From Adineta vaga (taxonomy: Eukaryota; Rotifera), in contig CP075496.1 in assembly GCA_021613535.1 (NCBI GenBank), positions 6,758,001 through 6,822,000 on the forward strand: a DNA stretch of 64,000 bases, written 5' to 3'. The position numbers were made by a program, and so were the translations under genes. The notes beneath the pieces were generated by a model, which saw only the letters and a program-made list of their open reading frames with translations, had not been told where the DNA came from and did not search any database. Positions 25,182 through 37,689 of this stretch are shown in pieces; the stretch's first letter is position 1; every line of letters starts with the position of its first letter.

Positions 25182-28100
25182 CTAGTTTTTTAATTTTTTA
25201 TGAGATGATGACGACGACGAAGAAGAAACACCATTTGAATGTTTCGATGTATGATGATGAGAACGTTGATGAAGATTGTTATTTGTATCTTTCGTCGAAA
25301 GTGGATGTTTGTTGTTATTTGAATAGTGACTAGTAAAATAAGAGAGAGAGAGAGATAGACGAAATGTTTTATTTATGAAAAGATTAAAACATCAAATTAC
25401 TTTTCTTCTGGTGAGAAAGAACGTGACCGTCGTTTTTTCTCTTTTCGTCGATGATTTGATGAACGACTACGATGTCGTTTGTCTTTTTGCTGTTTTCGTC
25501 GTCGTGGTGTTGATGAACTAGTTGATAAGAATAATCAAATAAGTATATAAAAGTTAATACTTTTATTAAAATGTAGTCATACCGAGAACGTGAACGACTT
25601 CTGTGTGATGTTTTCTTTTTCTTTTGAGAACGATGAACTGAAGAACGAGAAGTTGATCGAGATGATGATCTAATAAATTTCAAAAATGTATCATTAGTTT
25701 GTTTTTTTTTGTAATTTATGAAAGACAATAAGAACTCCTCGCGCTAATTTCCAATGTTTAATATGAATGAACTAATTACATACGTAAGGAGAACAATGAA
25801 GTTTTTCTTATCAATTGAAAGAATGATATCTCTACACAATCACTATGACATTCGTGATCTTTTAATGATGTTTACAAGTGTTTGAAGATGAAGTTTTAAA
25901 TTAAATATTCCTATTCTTTTACCTGCTTCTTGTACTACTTCGTCTCCTTCTTGAGTGAAGATGTCGATGTGAATTTACTGTTGACGATTCTCTTGAATTT
26001 CCTTTCTCGTGTCTTTTTGAAACTTTTCCATTCGTAGTTGTTGTTGTAGTTGTTACATTCGTGATCTCCTGTGTTGTTGCAATTACTGTAGACGCTAGAA
26101 ACAAATCATAATAAATGAAATGGATCAATAGATTCAGTTTTCTTTACCTTCTTGTTGTATAACAGTTGTTCTCGTATTAATAACTGTTGATGATATTGAA
26201 TTTTGAGCAACTTGTTGTAATGGTGAGTCATTACCTAATTCAATTGATTGTATAACGTCTGATCGTAGTTTTTTGCGTTCATCTTCTTTCTTTTCACGAA
26301 TAGCACTCACAATTTTTTCAAGTTCATCCAATGATTTCTAATAGTTCAAATCAAATTTAATCCAAACAAACCATTCACTTACTGGTCGATGTCGATATAA
26401 ACGAAGAATGGCTATCATAATGAAATGAATTTCATTTGGTTGTGCACCAAATATGATATACCATGGAGGATTTTTAGGTAGAGTAATCTAATCGAAAAAG
26501 TTAGTAAAATATTTGAACAAAATGAATTAGTCTTTCAATTTACTTGAAGAGATCGTGCAGCTAAATCAATACATGCACAAGCGATTGTTTCGGGAGGAAA
26601 ACGTAGAAAAATATCCGTACGTAAACTATCATTCATATAATTCCTAAAAGATAGAAAAGAATGTAACTCTGACTATGAATCTCTGTCTCACGCGCGCGAA
26701 AAAGAAATGAACACTCTAGTCAAATATCGGTATTTCGGCTATAGGAAATATTCTCAAGTTTTGAATCAAATGGAATTATTTGTTATGTTTGTTTTTTAAA
26801 TACAGCTGAACAAAGACGAAAGAAGTTTAGTTTCATAGGCAGATTAAGAAAAATCTAAAAACAGAGAAGATTATTAAATATTATATGGAAAATATTCCTT
26901 TTACAGATGAGCTTTGTTCAATCTACTAAATTAAATCTAAAAATCAAACATAACAAACAAACCATTGATGATAAAACTAGAATAATAGAGAAAGAGAGTA
27001 TGTATATCGATATGAATAAGAAAAATAGTCAAACATTACCGACCGATAATTGATCTAGAGTTAAGTGTAGAAGAAAGGTGACTCGACGTTGTATATATTC
27101 CGACCATATGAACGGTTATATACGCGTCATTTTACCATATATCTGGACGAAAGACAAGAAACTGGTTTATATAATGTATAAAGAATTGAAAAGAAAAGAA
27201 ATAAGAATACAATCAAATCAATCATACAGATTGTCGTCATGTTTTATCTAGTTAGAGAATATGCTGTGAAGAGAGAAAAGAATATATTTAAATTAAGATA
27301 AAAATATTCTGACAAAGTTCATTCGAGAAAGTATTGTCACAATAAACTCTTTAACAGAATAGCAATCGTGTCGCACAGTGAACAATTTTATCTACAATGT
27401 TATGAACATTGAAATGAATTTAACAGATCGTAGTCAGCAATTTTTCTCACGGTATAATTTCGAAAATCTGCATTATAAAAATCTCAGCAGAACTCATTTA
27501 TGATAAAAATGTGAACTCGAGTAAATATATTTCCTATAAGTTCATTTCAAAAAAATAGATAATCTAAAAAACCTTTATATCATATGTTTGCAACTTAAAA
27601 AAATATATTGCGAAAAATCATCCTAATTGAAAATACCTACCAAGCTGTTTGTACTAAATCTTTTTCCCGTTCTTTCTCCAATACTTTCAAATACACTGTA
27701 ATCATCTATAATGGACAAAAACTGATGAAAATAAAAAGAAAAAAAAAGAAAAGAAAAATACTTTATGTGGATGTTTAACATAAACACAAAATCCAAGTTC
27801 TTTCAGGATTCGTCGTTCAGCTTTAATCACTTCATTCTTTCGATCGATATACACTTGATCAATGAGTAAAGGACGAATAGTTCTAGAATGAAAGGTTTGT
27901 AAATAGAAAAGATCTATACTTTTCTTTGTTACTTACTTTCCCGCTCGTACTTGTTTTATATGATGAAATACATTGATAACATCACGCAGTCGTCGAGCAT
28001 TCTCTTCGATTTTAGCTGCAAGATTTGTACAAGCCATAGCAACAATTTCCATTTGTCGACGAACAAATGATGACGAATAATAATAACGATGAAACAATAC

Positions 28101-28367
28101 TTGACCTGTAGCTACAGCCGTCTTAAAAATAACACAAAATATGATTTTTTTTTCTTATTTTTTAATCCTATGAAAAACTTTTACTTGTGGTAATTTCAAA
28201 AGCAGACATGCTGTTTGAATAAGTTCACAACCAATTAATCTTAAATCATATTCAACATCATAGGGTAAACCTTCATTCATTGAAGGTGTTGGATTTGGAT
28301 ATAATTTTTCTGCTGGTAATAAAACATCACTTAATGTTAAAACGACCCTTCCATATTCAGCCATCAT
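25182..28367 (-). CDS. CCNL1: Cyclin L with Arg/Ser tail
   Basis: Eleven exons give 490 residues: 28185-28367, 27937-28121, 27762-27882, 27641-27705, 26544-26643, 26383-26487, 26148-26337, 25923-26094, 25583-25669, 25401-25517 and 25182-25329. Two cyclin boxes span about 1-210: [90 protein letters not shown] linker and an RS-like tail follow ([24 protein letters not shown]). Cyclin L binds CDK11/CDK12-type kinases in splicing speckles and regulates pre-mRNA splicing. The intron between exons 4 and 5 (26644-27640) is about 1 kb against about 50-75 bp for most others. The frame extends upstream of the chosen ATG to a TTGGATAG at 28414, so a longer N-terminus from an upstream exon cannot be excluded. 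Confidence 0.93.
25341..25356 (+). repeat. (GA)n microsatellite
   Basis: About eight GA units inside the last intron of the cyclin L gene. Simple sequence only. Confidence 0.8.
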
Positions 28368-28849
28368 TTCAATAATCTCTTTTGTTCGTACTGTTAGCTT
28401 TTCTTCTGTCTTCTATCCAAATGACATGTTTATTATTATTTATTCATATATAAGATGATTCATATTCCAAAATGTTTATATAGATGTCAGTAACTTCATA
28501 TCTGCATAGATATGTTGATACATTTTTCCACCAATGAATAACGTGAAAGTTTTTTTAGTTGTCTGATTGTGTCGTCGATGAAAAAAAAAATCTAAACTAT
28601 CTACATTCTTTCTATTTGCTTGTTCGTCTTCATGACAGATTGAGTGAATAAAATTTTACTATTATTTTCTTTTTCGTTTCTTGTTATGAATGAAGAATAA
28701 ACAAATATCATTCAATCGATATGTTCGATGGTAGGAAAAACTTTCGCTTCATCTTGTTTTTTAATAATAAAATGTAAAATTTCATTTTTCTTTTTATTCC
28801 ACTAGTTACTTCTTCAAACAAATCAACTATCGAAACACCAACTCGTTCA
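28368..28849. other. bidirectional promoter region, cyclin L / SETD1
   Basis: A 482-bp interval between divergent start codons. No TATA box stands out. A strong acceptor-like signal (TTTTTATTCCACTAG) ends at 28805, 45 nt before the SETD1 ATG, and a second one (TTGGATAG) lies upstream of cyclin L at 28414 on the minus strand, so both mRNAs may have a spliced 5' UTR or a leader. Confidence 0.5.
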
Positions 28850-31800
28850 ATGTCTCAAATACCCATTAATGAAAAACGACGAAATTATCGATTCTATGCA
28901 GGAGATCCGTATGAGTATTAGGAATATTGCAAAGAAGAGATCTATTTTGCTTCTGTTTTGTTTAGAGCTATCCATCCAGCCGAAAAACGTTTATATGCAA
29001 ATGGAGACTTTGAAGGAGTAAGTAAAGAGTCTTTATTTCTGAAATTATCAGATTTTATGAATACTTCTTTTTTTTCTTCTCTTAGACTCCACTTCATGTC
29101 TCTGGTGGTACAGATCCACGAAATCCAAATCGATTGGATCGATCATATCAAGACTTACCTGTACCAAAATTTAAGGTAAAACTATGATTAGTTTTTAGAA
29201 AGAATATTATTTGATTTTCTTTTTTAGTTGGATCGTTGTTGGGTCGGAGCTATACCAGCTAAAGAAGTAACTTTTCGAAATTTAAATGATAATATTACAA
29301 AAACATTTTTAACTGATATGTGTAAACGTTTTGGTGACATTGATGATTGTAAAATCTATTATGATCGACAAACAAAGAAACATCTTGGATTAGGAACAGT
29401 AAGACTGAACATGTCTATTCCGTTGATTTATTTCGATTTGTTACAAATTATTTAAGGTAATTTTTAAAACAACAAAAGCTGCTCGAGAATGTGTTAATGC
29501 ATTAAATATGACCACTAAAATGGGCAGTATGATCTCAGTTTCACTAGAAACATCTGGTCAAGAACGCACGAAACAATATGCCACAATAGTTCGAGCACAA
29601 GAACAAGAAAAAGCTGCTCAAGAGAAAGCTTTAGCTGCATCAGCAGCTGCTTCTCCTCCACCTTCCATAGATTTAACTTCAAATAGACAATTAGAAAAGT
29701 CTCATATATCAATGCAATTACCTGTCAATCATAAATTGACAAACAATTCTTCTCAGTCATCCAATTCATATGCATCTCGAGATCATCATCGACCTTCAAA
29801 ATGTTAGTAGTTTACAAAAATATTTCTACAAATCATTGCATAAAATTTCATTGAACAAACAGATTTATCTAAAAATATCTTTTCAACTTTTACGTCCAAA
29901 CGAAATGCTCAGCAGATGCATGAAAATCGTATGAGATATTATTCATATAAAAGTACTATTGCTCAATTGATTCATCATACTAGACGAAAAGATTTATTTA
30001 TCATTAGATATAAATTTTATCTCTTATTTAAAGTTTTATTAGGCTCGTTTTTTTCATAATTAATCATTGAAAATTTCTGCTTGTTGACGAATTTAAACAA
30101 CTTAAGATAGTAAATATAAATATTTTTCGTTTTAGTTCAATCCACATCAACGCGGTTTGATTCTCGAAGTCATCGCTCCGGCAATGATAATCCTGAGCAA
30201 TTTTCTTTTGATCCATACGGATCCTTTGGTAACAATAGTAATAATTATAAATCTTCATCACGTCGATCACATCATCGATCACATCATCGTCGTCCACACT
30301 CTCAACAACGACGACGAAGACGAAAAACTAGTAGTAGTGCAACATCATCAGCAAGTTCACGTTCTTCGTCATCGTCAACCTCATCTACAGCAAGTTCAAC
30401 ATCACGATCTCATTCCAGATCTTCATCGTCATCTTCTCGTTCAAGTTATTCATCTACACAAAGTCGAAATGAGAAATTAACAAATAATTCTCGAACGAAC
30501 AATTCTAAACAATTGAAAGATGATGAAGATCACCGTCCAAGTTTAGATGAACGTATAGCAGCCTTATTTCAACAACAACAACAACAAACTACTCATCCTT
30601 CCTCGATGCCAACTAAAACATATCATCGTCCATTACCCTTACCTAATATTCACCCGCCTACATCATTTCCTTATCCACCACCACCACCACCGTTATCTAC
30701 ACCAATGACCAATATTGTTGGTAGTCATCATCATCATCAACAATCCTATGGTGTTGTTAATAATTTCAATTTTTTCGGCAATTCATTTCCACCTGCATCA
30801 TTTTTGAATTCAACAGGTGGAACAAATTGGCAAGACATGTTTAAACAACCACCACCATCATCATCAGCAACAATGTCTACGAATGTTACAATGACAAATC
30901 AATCATACACATCATCCAATGGATTTCAACCACATCCAACGGATGGCGTCGATGAACGTGAAAGAAAAACGAATCATTTAACCAATGCTGTCAACAATAT
31001 TGTCACCGGAGAATTAATTGAAATCTTACGAAAAGATTTAGCCAAAAAACTTATTGAAACATTAGTTTATAAATCAATTGAAACTTGGTATGATATTGAA
31101 GAACGAAAAGATAAAATAAAAAAAATCAAATCAGCTGAAAGTTCAATAAATGATCAATCTACTACTAATGAACAGTCATCCACTCAATTGCATCATTCAA
31201 TTTCAAATCCATCTCTTGAACGCATACCAGATGATATATCTGGACCTATCGCACCAATGACAGCACCACCTTTCAGTTCATCGACATCATCAACAAATCT
31301 AGCAACATATTTTGAGCAAATGAAAGATAGTGCAGGATCATCTGTACGATCACAAATGCCAAAAATACCTTCATTTAAAGTACGAGAAAACTTCTCTTTT
31401 CAATCAGATGATCATTTGACCTTTTTCTTTTATTCATTTAGAAACGAACCATTCCAGATGAAAAACCAGTCATTCCACAAAAATCAGTAGCATCGAATGA
31501 GAAAAAGGAACCACGACAACAGCACCATCAATCGCGAAAAACAAGTCGAAAACGTATGCTTAAAGAAATGAACATTCTTTTTTTTGTAATCTCAAGAAAT
31601 GTTCATTTTCGTTTCAGGTTTAAGTTCGAGCAGTAGTGAATCCAATGAAACGCCGGAAAATGATGATAGTCAAAGTCGAGATTCAGTTTCAATGCTCGCT
31701 GAAGATACATCTTTGTCAGAAACCAAACCAGTCAGTCGAATTCCTGTTGAACCATCTACTCCCGAAGAAGAAGAAGATGGTGAAATTAAAGATGATGATC

Positions 31801-33662
31801 ATGACGAAGAAGAAATCAAAGAAAATAATATTTCAAATCAAGTTAATACTGAACCAACACCGCTACCCTCATCGCCAGTAATTAAACCACCATCGACACC
31901 GCCTCCTAAGAAAAGCAAAACCATTGTTAAACAACCGAAAAAATCTGGTGCACCTAAGAAAAGAAAGATCGATCATGTTAAAAGTGAACCAATACAAGAT
32001 CAAGATGAAGTCGATAATAGTACATTAGCAAAACGAAAAAAAAGGTATGCTTATTTATACAATAGACATATGATCACATACATTTTCATCATTCATTGTC
32101 TCACATATGTATACATGATGAGTAATTTTCAGTCATATTAACCTAATTTTCTTTTTCATTTTTTAGTGTACAAAGTCATCAACATGTAACATCGAACAAC
32201 CAAGCAGATAATCAATCAATTCAAACTTTTAACTTATTAGATAGTTTACCAGAACAAAAAGTACAATCATCTCCTAAATCATCATATAATCCATTTGCTT
32301 ACATTGAATTTGAACATGATTATGCTTTTATGACTAAACAACCAGTACTAGTGGCAAAACGATTAACTGTTGATGGTTTAAATGATATGGGTGTTCAAGC
32401 ACCAGTAATGATTCCAATTAAATTAAAATTTTCACCTCGTGAACATGATGCTGAAATGCGCATTATGTATGATCTTGATCATGGTGTTGATGAAGAGGAT
32501 ATGTTATATCTCAAACAAAGTTTTCAAAGGTATCTTGCGATAGAAATAAAATCGTCATCTAGTAAATATATAGAACACTAAGAAAATAATTTCTCATTCG
32601 ATTTCTTCGCTATAAGTGATCAAAACAATCAGAGAATCTTCTTTAACATATGAAAGCTGAAATTTGTGTAAGAAAATGACAAGTATCTAAGTTTTAGTAT
32701 TTTCGTTTTAGACTATCTGAAGAAGGGCATTCATGTACAACAAAAACACGATGGGTTGATCATCCACCAAGTCGCGATTCATCCTTTATTAAACAACCAT
32801 CACAACCACATCGAACTGGTTTGAGTTTATAACTATTTATATATTATTATTGAGTTTTTTTCTCGCTTTCAGGATGTGCTCGAACGGAAGGTTATTATAA
32901 AATAATAAAAGATGAAAAAATTAGTCCTGTAAAAACTACTGATTCGTCTCAAAGTACATCCATACTTCCACAAGCAATGCTCGATACAAATCGCACTACA
33001 ACTGGTGCACAAATGTCACGCGAACTTCGTAGTGAACATCGACGAAATTTATTAGCCTTAGGCGATGCTGAATTTGCTGATCATTTTAAATTTAGTCAAC
33101 TTAAAGTACTAACTATTCTATACTCTATATTTTATTCTAAACGAAACCTATTTTCTTTTCTTTCTTAGTTGAGAAAGAAACGTCTCCGATATGCTAAATC
33201 AGGTATTCATGCATGGGGTTTATTTGCTTGTGAACCTATTGCTATGGAAGATATGGTTATTGAATATGTTGGTGAAACCATTCGACAAAGTGTTGGTGAT
33301 CTACGTGAAAAACACTATGAATTAGAAGGAATGAATTCTAATTATATGTTTCGTGTCGATTCCGATACGATTGTTGATGCAACTAAATGTGGAAATCTTG
33401 CACGATTTATTAATCATAGTTGTGATGTAAGAGGAAATATTTATTTTCATGAAGAACAAAAGAATGTCTTTTTGTATTGTTACTTTAGCCGAATTGTTAT
33501 GCAAAAATAATTCCTGTCGAATCACAAAAGAAAATTGTTATCTATTCAAAACGTGATATTCGTCTTGGAGAAGAAATTACCTATGATTATAAATTTCCAC
33601 TGGAAGAACAAAAAATTCCGTGTCGTTGTGGTACACCAGTATGTCGTGGTTCATTGAATTAA
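28850..33662 (+). CDS. SETD1: SET1/SETD1 histone H3K4 methyltransferase
   Basis: Thirteen exons (28850-28908, 28966-29017, 29086-29175, 29228-29398, 29457-29802, 30136-31379, 31442-31553, 31618-32044, 32167-32529, 32712-32818, 32873-33105, 33169-33426, 33489-33662) give 1211 residues. Order: N-terminal RRM ([36 protein letters not shown]); a long low-complexity middle with Ser/Arg, polyQ and proline runs; an acidic then basic stretch (PKKRKID, a likely nuclear signal); N-SET with the WDR5-binding Win-type [11 protein letters not shown] with [33 protein letters not shown] and ITYDYKFP; post-[16 protein letters not shown] with its Cys cluster. This is the catalytic subunit of COMPASS, which trimethylates H3K4 at promoters. 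All SAM-binding and catalytic motifs are intact. It is shorter than human SETD1A/B (over 1700) because the middle is reduced. Confidence 0.95.
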
Positions 33663-34496
33663 TATGTTTACTTTGTACAGTTCTTTTCTTTCTTTGCGCT
33701 GTTACTCGAAAAAAAATTATAAATCTCTTTCGATGTCGAAAAGATGATTTCTCTGCTCGTTTCGTATGTTCTTCTTCTTCTTCTTGTTCGTCTTTAGACT
33801 ATCAGCGAGTTATCGTTATTGTCTTTCTTTTCTCACCCTGTGACCATTTTTCTTTTGTTCTATAAATAAAACATACATTGTTCATTGTTTCTTTTTTAGC
33901 TCTAGACTAGTAAACGAGACAGAGAAAGAAGAAAAACTAAGCAAATATGAATAACATCCAGAGTCTATATTTGTTTGTGTGTATCGAATACAATAACAAA
34001 AAAGTACCTTTATCCTTTCTCTATGTAATTTCTTGTCTGTCTATTTGTTTGTTTGTTTGTTTTTTTGAATATGATTGTGTGTACATATTCAGATATTTTC
34101 CGCGATGGATATAGAGATATTGAACGTGATCGATTGAAGAATAAAGGAAACATTAATTGTATGAATGATTTTCAAAAGAAAAATTTTCTTCCAAGATCTT
34201 TGGAGTTATAGTTTTCTAATACGCCAATATGTCATTACAAATTGAAAAAGTTCTAATGAATTTATAAGACTATGATGGAATAAAGTAGACATTTGTTCTG
34301 GTAAATACATTTCTTTGGATATAGATTAAAGTTTACTGGATGGTGCAATCATTACAATTGTACTTTGTTTAGTGTCTGTTCTGAATAGAAATAATTATAA
34401 CAATAAAAACAATTCTTTTATAAATGATATTTTATTTTGTTTTCTTTATTGATCAAAATGGTTCTAAATAGTTTAGGATAATTGTCAATCAAATTC
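33663..34496. other. convergent spacer SETD1 / esterase 1
   Basis: An 834-bp stretch with the 3' UTRs of the two converging genes. It is T-rich on the left, with AATAAA near 33866, and contains a (GTTT)n run at 34043-34063. No exon is seen. Confidence 0.55.
34043..34063 (+). repeat. (GTTT)n microsatellite
   Basis: About five units of a TTTG/GTTT tetranucleotide repeat in the SETD1 3' flank. Confidence 0.8.
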
Positions 34497-35868
34497 TTAC
34501 AATGAATCCATAAAATCTTTTACAGCTTGCACTGTTTGGCCACATGCTTGTTCATAGATTCCTAATAAATCAAGATAAACTCTTAAATCTTTATTAAATA
34601 ACAGAGATATTACCTGGTAAACTGAAGAATGAATGAATAACATTTTTCACCAATACCAATTTTGTTTTAATTCCAGCTTGTTCAAGTTTTTTCTGATACG
34701 CTAACAAGAACAAATACAATATTTTCTATATTCGGAGAAGTTTCTTATTGTTTCTGTACATACCATAGCTATCATCTCGTAATGGATCTAGTTCTGCAAC
34801 AATGAATAAACAAGGTGGTATATCATCAAAGGAATCGTACAAAAGTACAGATGCACGAGGATTTTTCTTATCGTTAACATCACGTAATGCATTCGAAGTG
34901 AACCTGTCATAAAAAAACATCTTTCTTGACAATTCATGTACTGAAAAAAAAGGCAGGCAACTGACCAATCAAGTACTGTAGGTGTTAAAACATGTTCCGG
35001 ATTAGTGAATTCCTTATATGAATCTGTATTTGCAGCAAAATCAAATGCGCCATAAACAAGAACCTATTGATGAAGATTATTAAACATTCATAGCAAACAA
35101 TCAATCTCTACCTGAAAATCAAGCTTTTTGACTGTGTGACAAACGGATGCAGCGATCAATCCACCAGCACTATCGCCTGCAACACCAACTTTTGTATTTT
35201 CATTTCCACCTATATATCACAAATCAGTTAGGAATCAAATGATATTACAATCCTTACCATATGCTGTTTTATTTGCGAGGATATGTCGAGTGACTTCACA
35301 TGCATCGTCAAGCCAAATGGGAAATTTATTTTCAGGTGAAAGACGATATTCAACTGATATCCAAATCGATTTTGTTGCACTAAACATATCAGTACATCTA
35401 AATGATATAATAAGAGATGCGAATGTATACTCAGCAAGCATATTGACAATAGTTTGATGTGTCTTACGACTAGCAATTGACCATCCTAAATGATAATAAA
35501 TTAGAAGATAATGAAATGTCAACCAGTGAATCCATTCTATTTGTTACCTCCACCATGAAAAAAGACGACCATTTTATCTTTATTAACATCAGTTGGTGTA
35601 TAAATAGTGATCGGAATTTCTGAATATTGGAATTTGTAGTTTGGACATATATATTTCGAAACTTATAATTTTACCTGTATTGTCATCGATTTTAATTTGT
35701 CTTTCTTCTTCAATACCTTTAAATGTTCCAATTAACTTTTCATTGATTTTTGAATGTACATTTTCACTTCGTTCACGCATTGCTTGGACGGTGAAATTTT
35801 TTGGTGCTGGAAAGTTTTGTGCAATAAACAGAGCATAATTACGTGCTTCATCACCTAATCTTGGATCC
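34497..35868 (-). CDS. HSL-type alpha/beta-hydrolase (esterase), copy 1
   Basis: Nine exons (35675-35868, 35548-35619, 35431-35485, 35258-35379, 35112-35209, 34966-35063, 34764-34903, 34614-34700, 34497-34561) give 309 residues plus a split first codon, so the true start is not resolved; an in-frame ATG at 35885 would add MYILP without splicing, but a CTAG acceptor stands just there. The domain is the hormone-sensitive-lipase family: oxyanion-hole HGGGW (split by an intron), nucleophile elbow GDSAGG, catalytic Asp in AELDPLRDDS and His in NVIHSFF. Such enzymes cleave short acyl esters or amides of lipids and xenobiotics. There is no signal peptide or membrane anchor in the part seen, unlike arylacetamide deacetylase. 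It lies about 0.46 kb from the stop of its paralog and shares its exact exon lengths. Confidence 0.88.
35182..35470 (-). repeat. near-identical tract shared with esterase copy 2
   Basis: About 290 bp covering parts of three exons and two whole introns matches copy 2 (about 37007-37296) with only about seven differences that I count, introns included. The next exons on either side are highly diverged. This pattern points to recent gene conversion. Confidence 0.75.
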
Positions 35869-36332
35869 CTAGGTAGAATATACAATTAGCCAAAATTTGC
35901 ATAAGTCAGTTGAAAAAAGAAACTAACATTTAAAACAGAAAGGTAACGTTGCTTCAATGATATTTGAGAATGAAGATAAAAACAACCGACACAAAAACAA
36001 AATGATGACATTCGAGATGAAAGATAGATGGTTATATAGAATCGTATATTTTATTTTTCTCTTGCTTTTTACATTAGATAAAGAATGAAACGACAAAATT
36101 ACGCTCTCTATCCAGGTACAAAGAAATGTTTCATTGGATGTTACAATCTTTGAAGTTCTCGATGAATCTAAATAATGTTTTATAGTTTGACGAAGCATCT
36201 CTCAAAATACGAATCGTTTTTCTTAAAAATGAATAGAAATATTTATTGAAATTAAAATAATCTTCTTTTAATTCAATAGAATGTTATAAAAAAAAAACTT
36301 CTTCTTGTTTAATATTTTCAAGGAACTTGTCC
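35869..36332. other. 5' side of esterase 1 / spacer
   Basis: A 464-bp interval that should contain the promoter and the missing first coding exon of esterase 1. A frame starting with ATG at 36198 (MLRQTIKHYLDSS) is open for 91 codons on the minus strand, but I could not join it in phase to the hydrolase. Confidence 0.4.
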
Positions 36333-37689
36333 TTATAAATTTGTCATGAATTCTTGAACAGCATCGATCGTTTGTTGACATGATTTAGCAAATATACCTA
36401 AATCAAAAGAATAGTCAAAAGAATGAAATTTTTATTCTGTTTTACCCGGCAAACTAAAATATGGATGGATAGCTCCTTTAATCAAGACAAGTTTCGTTTT
36501 TACCCCAGCTTTGTTAAGTACCTCTTCATAATCTGAATGATATACAATTAATTTCTTTTTCTAAAGTATTCATTTATTTCTTCTTACTATAACTATCATC
36601 ACGTAATGGATCAAGTTCAGCAACAATGACTAGACATGGCGGAATTGTATTCGGTATTTTATTATGTAAGACACTTATACGAGGATCTCTTCTCTCGTTT
36701 TCATTATTGTAAGCATTCGAGGAAAACCTATAAGAATTTTTGATAGATAATATGAAATTTTCATATCATTTTCTTTCTCTAAAAAAATACCAATTGCGCA
36801 CATCGGTAGTTAACACGAAAATAGGCTGATCAAATTCTTGATGCGATGGAAGTGTTCGAGTGTATTCAAATTGACCACAAATAAGAATCTATAAATATAA
36901 CAAATATATTATTCGTTTTAATCGCGTACTTTCTACTTGAAAATCAAGATTGTCGATGGTATGACAAACTGATGCAGCAGTCAATCCACCACCACTATCA
37001 CCTGCAACACCAACTTTTGTATTTTCATTTCCACCTATATACCATAAATCAGTTAGGAATCAAACGATATTACAATCCTTACCATATGCTGTTTTATTTG
37101 CGAGAATATGTCGAGTGACTTCACATGCATCGTCAAGCCAAATGGGAAATTTATTTTCAGGTGAAAGACGATATTCAACTGATATCCAAATCGATTTTGT
37201 TGCACTAAACATATCAATACATCTAAATGATATCATAAGAGAAGCGAATGTATACTCAGCAAGCATATTGACAATAGTTTGATGTGTCTTACGACTATTA
37301 ATTATCCATCCTAAATCATACATAATTTTTAATATCTTTAATCGTATACAAACGAACAGTAGATTTTTACTTACCTCCACCATGAAAAAAGACGACCATT
37401 TTATCTTTATTAACGTCAATTGGTGTATAGATTGTTACTGGTATGTCTAAAAACATAAAAAATAATCTCTATAAGTCAAATTTCATTCTCTTTACCTATA
37501 TTTCCTGAAATGCGAACTTTTTTTTCAATTTCTTGACCTTTAAATTTTCCAATGAGTTTTTCATTAACTTTCTTATGTAAATCTTCTGCTCTTTGACGTA
37601 TTCCTTCTATTGCCACACTATTTGGAGCAGGAAAACCAGTTCGCATAAATTGTGTATAAGCTCGTGATTCATCACTAAATCTTGGATCC
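36333..37689 (-). CDS. HSL-type alpha/beta-hydrolase (esterase), copy 2
   Basis: Nine exons (37496-37689, 37375-37446, 37256-37310, 37083-37204, 36937-37034, 36791-36888, 36588-36727, 36446-36532, 36333-36397), each exactly as long as its counterpart in copy 1, again 309 residues plus a split first codon. The start codon lies in an exon I could not place. Catalytic motifs: HGGGW, GDSGGG (copy 1 has GDSAGG), AELDPLRDDS, and His in GAIHPYF. Protein similarity to copy 1 varies strongly along the gene: near identity in the middle and only about one third identity in the exon at 36791-36888. Clearly a tandem duplicate, and probably an active enzyme with a different substrate pocket. Confidence 0.88.

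Noticed and set aside
35869-36198. 91-codon minus frame starting at 36198 as first exon of esterase 1
   Set aside because: No donor in it gives the phase-2 join the hydrolase needs, and its sequence does not resemble the N-terminus of this enzyme family.
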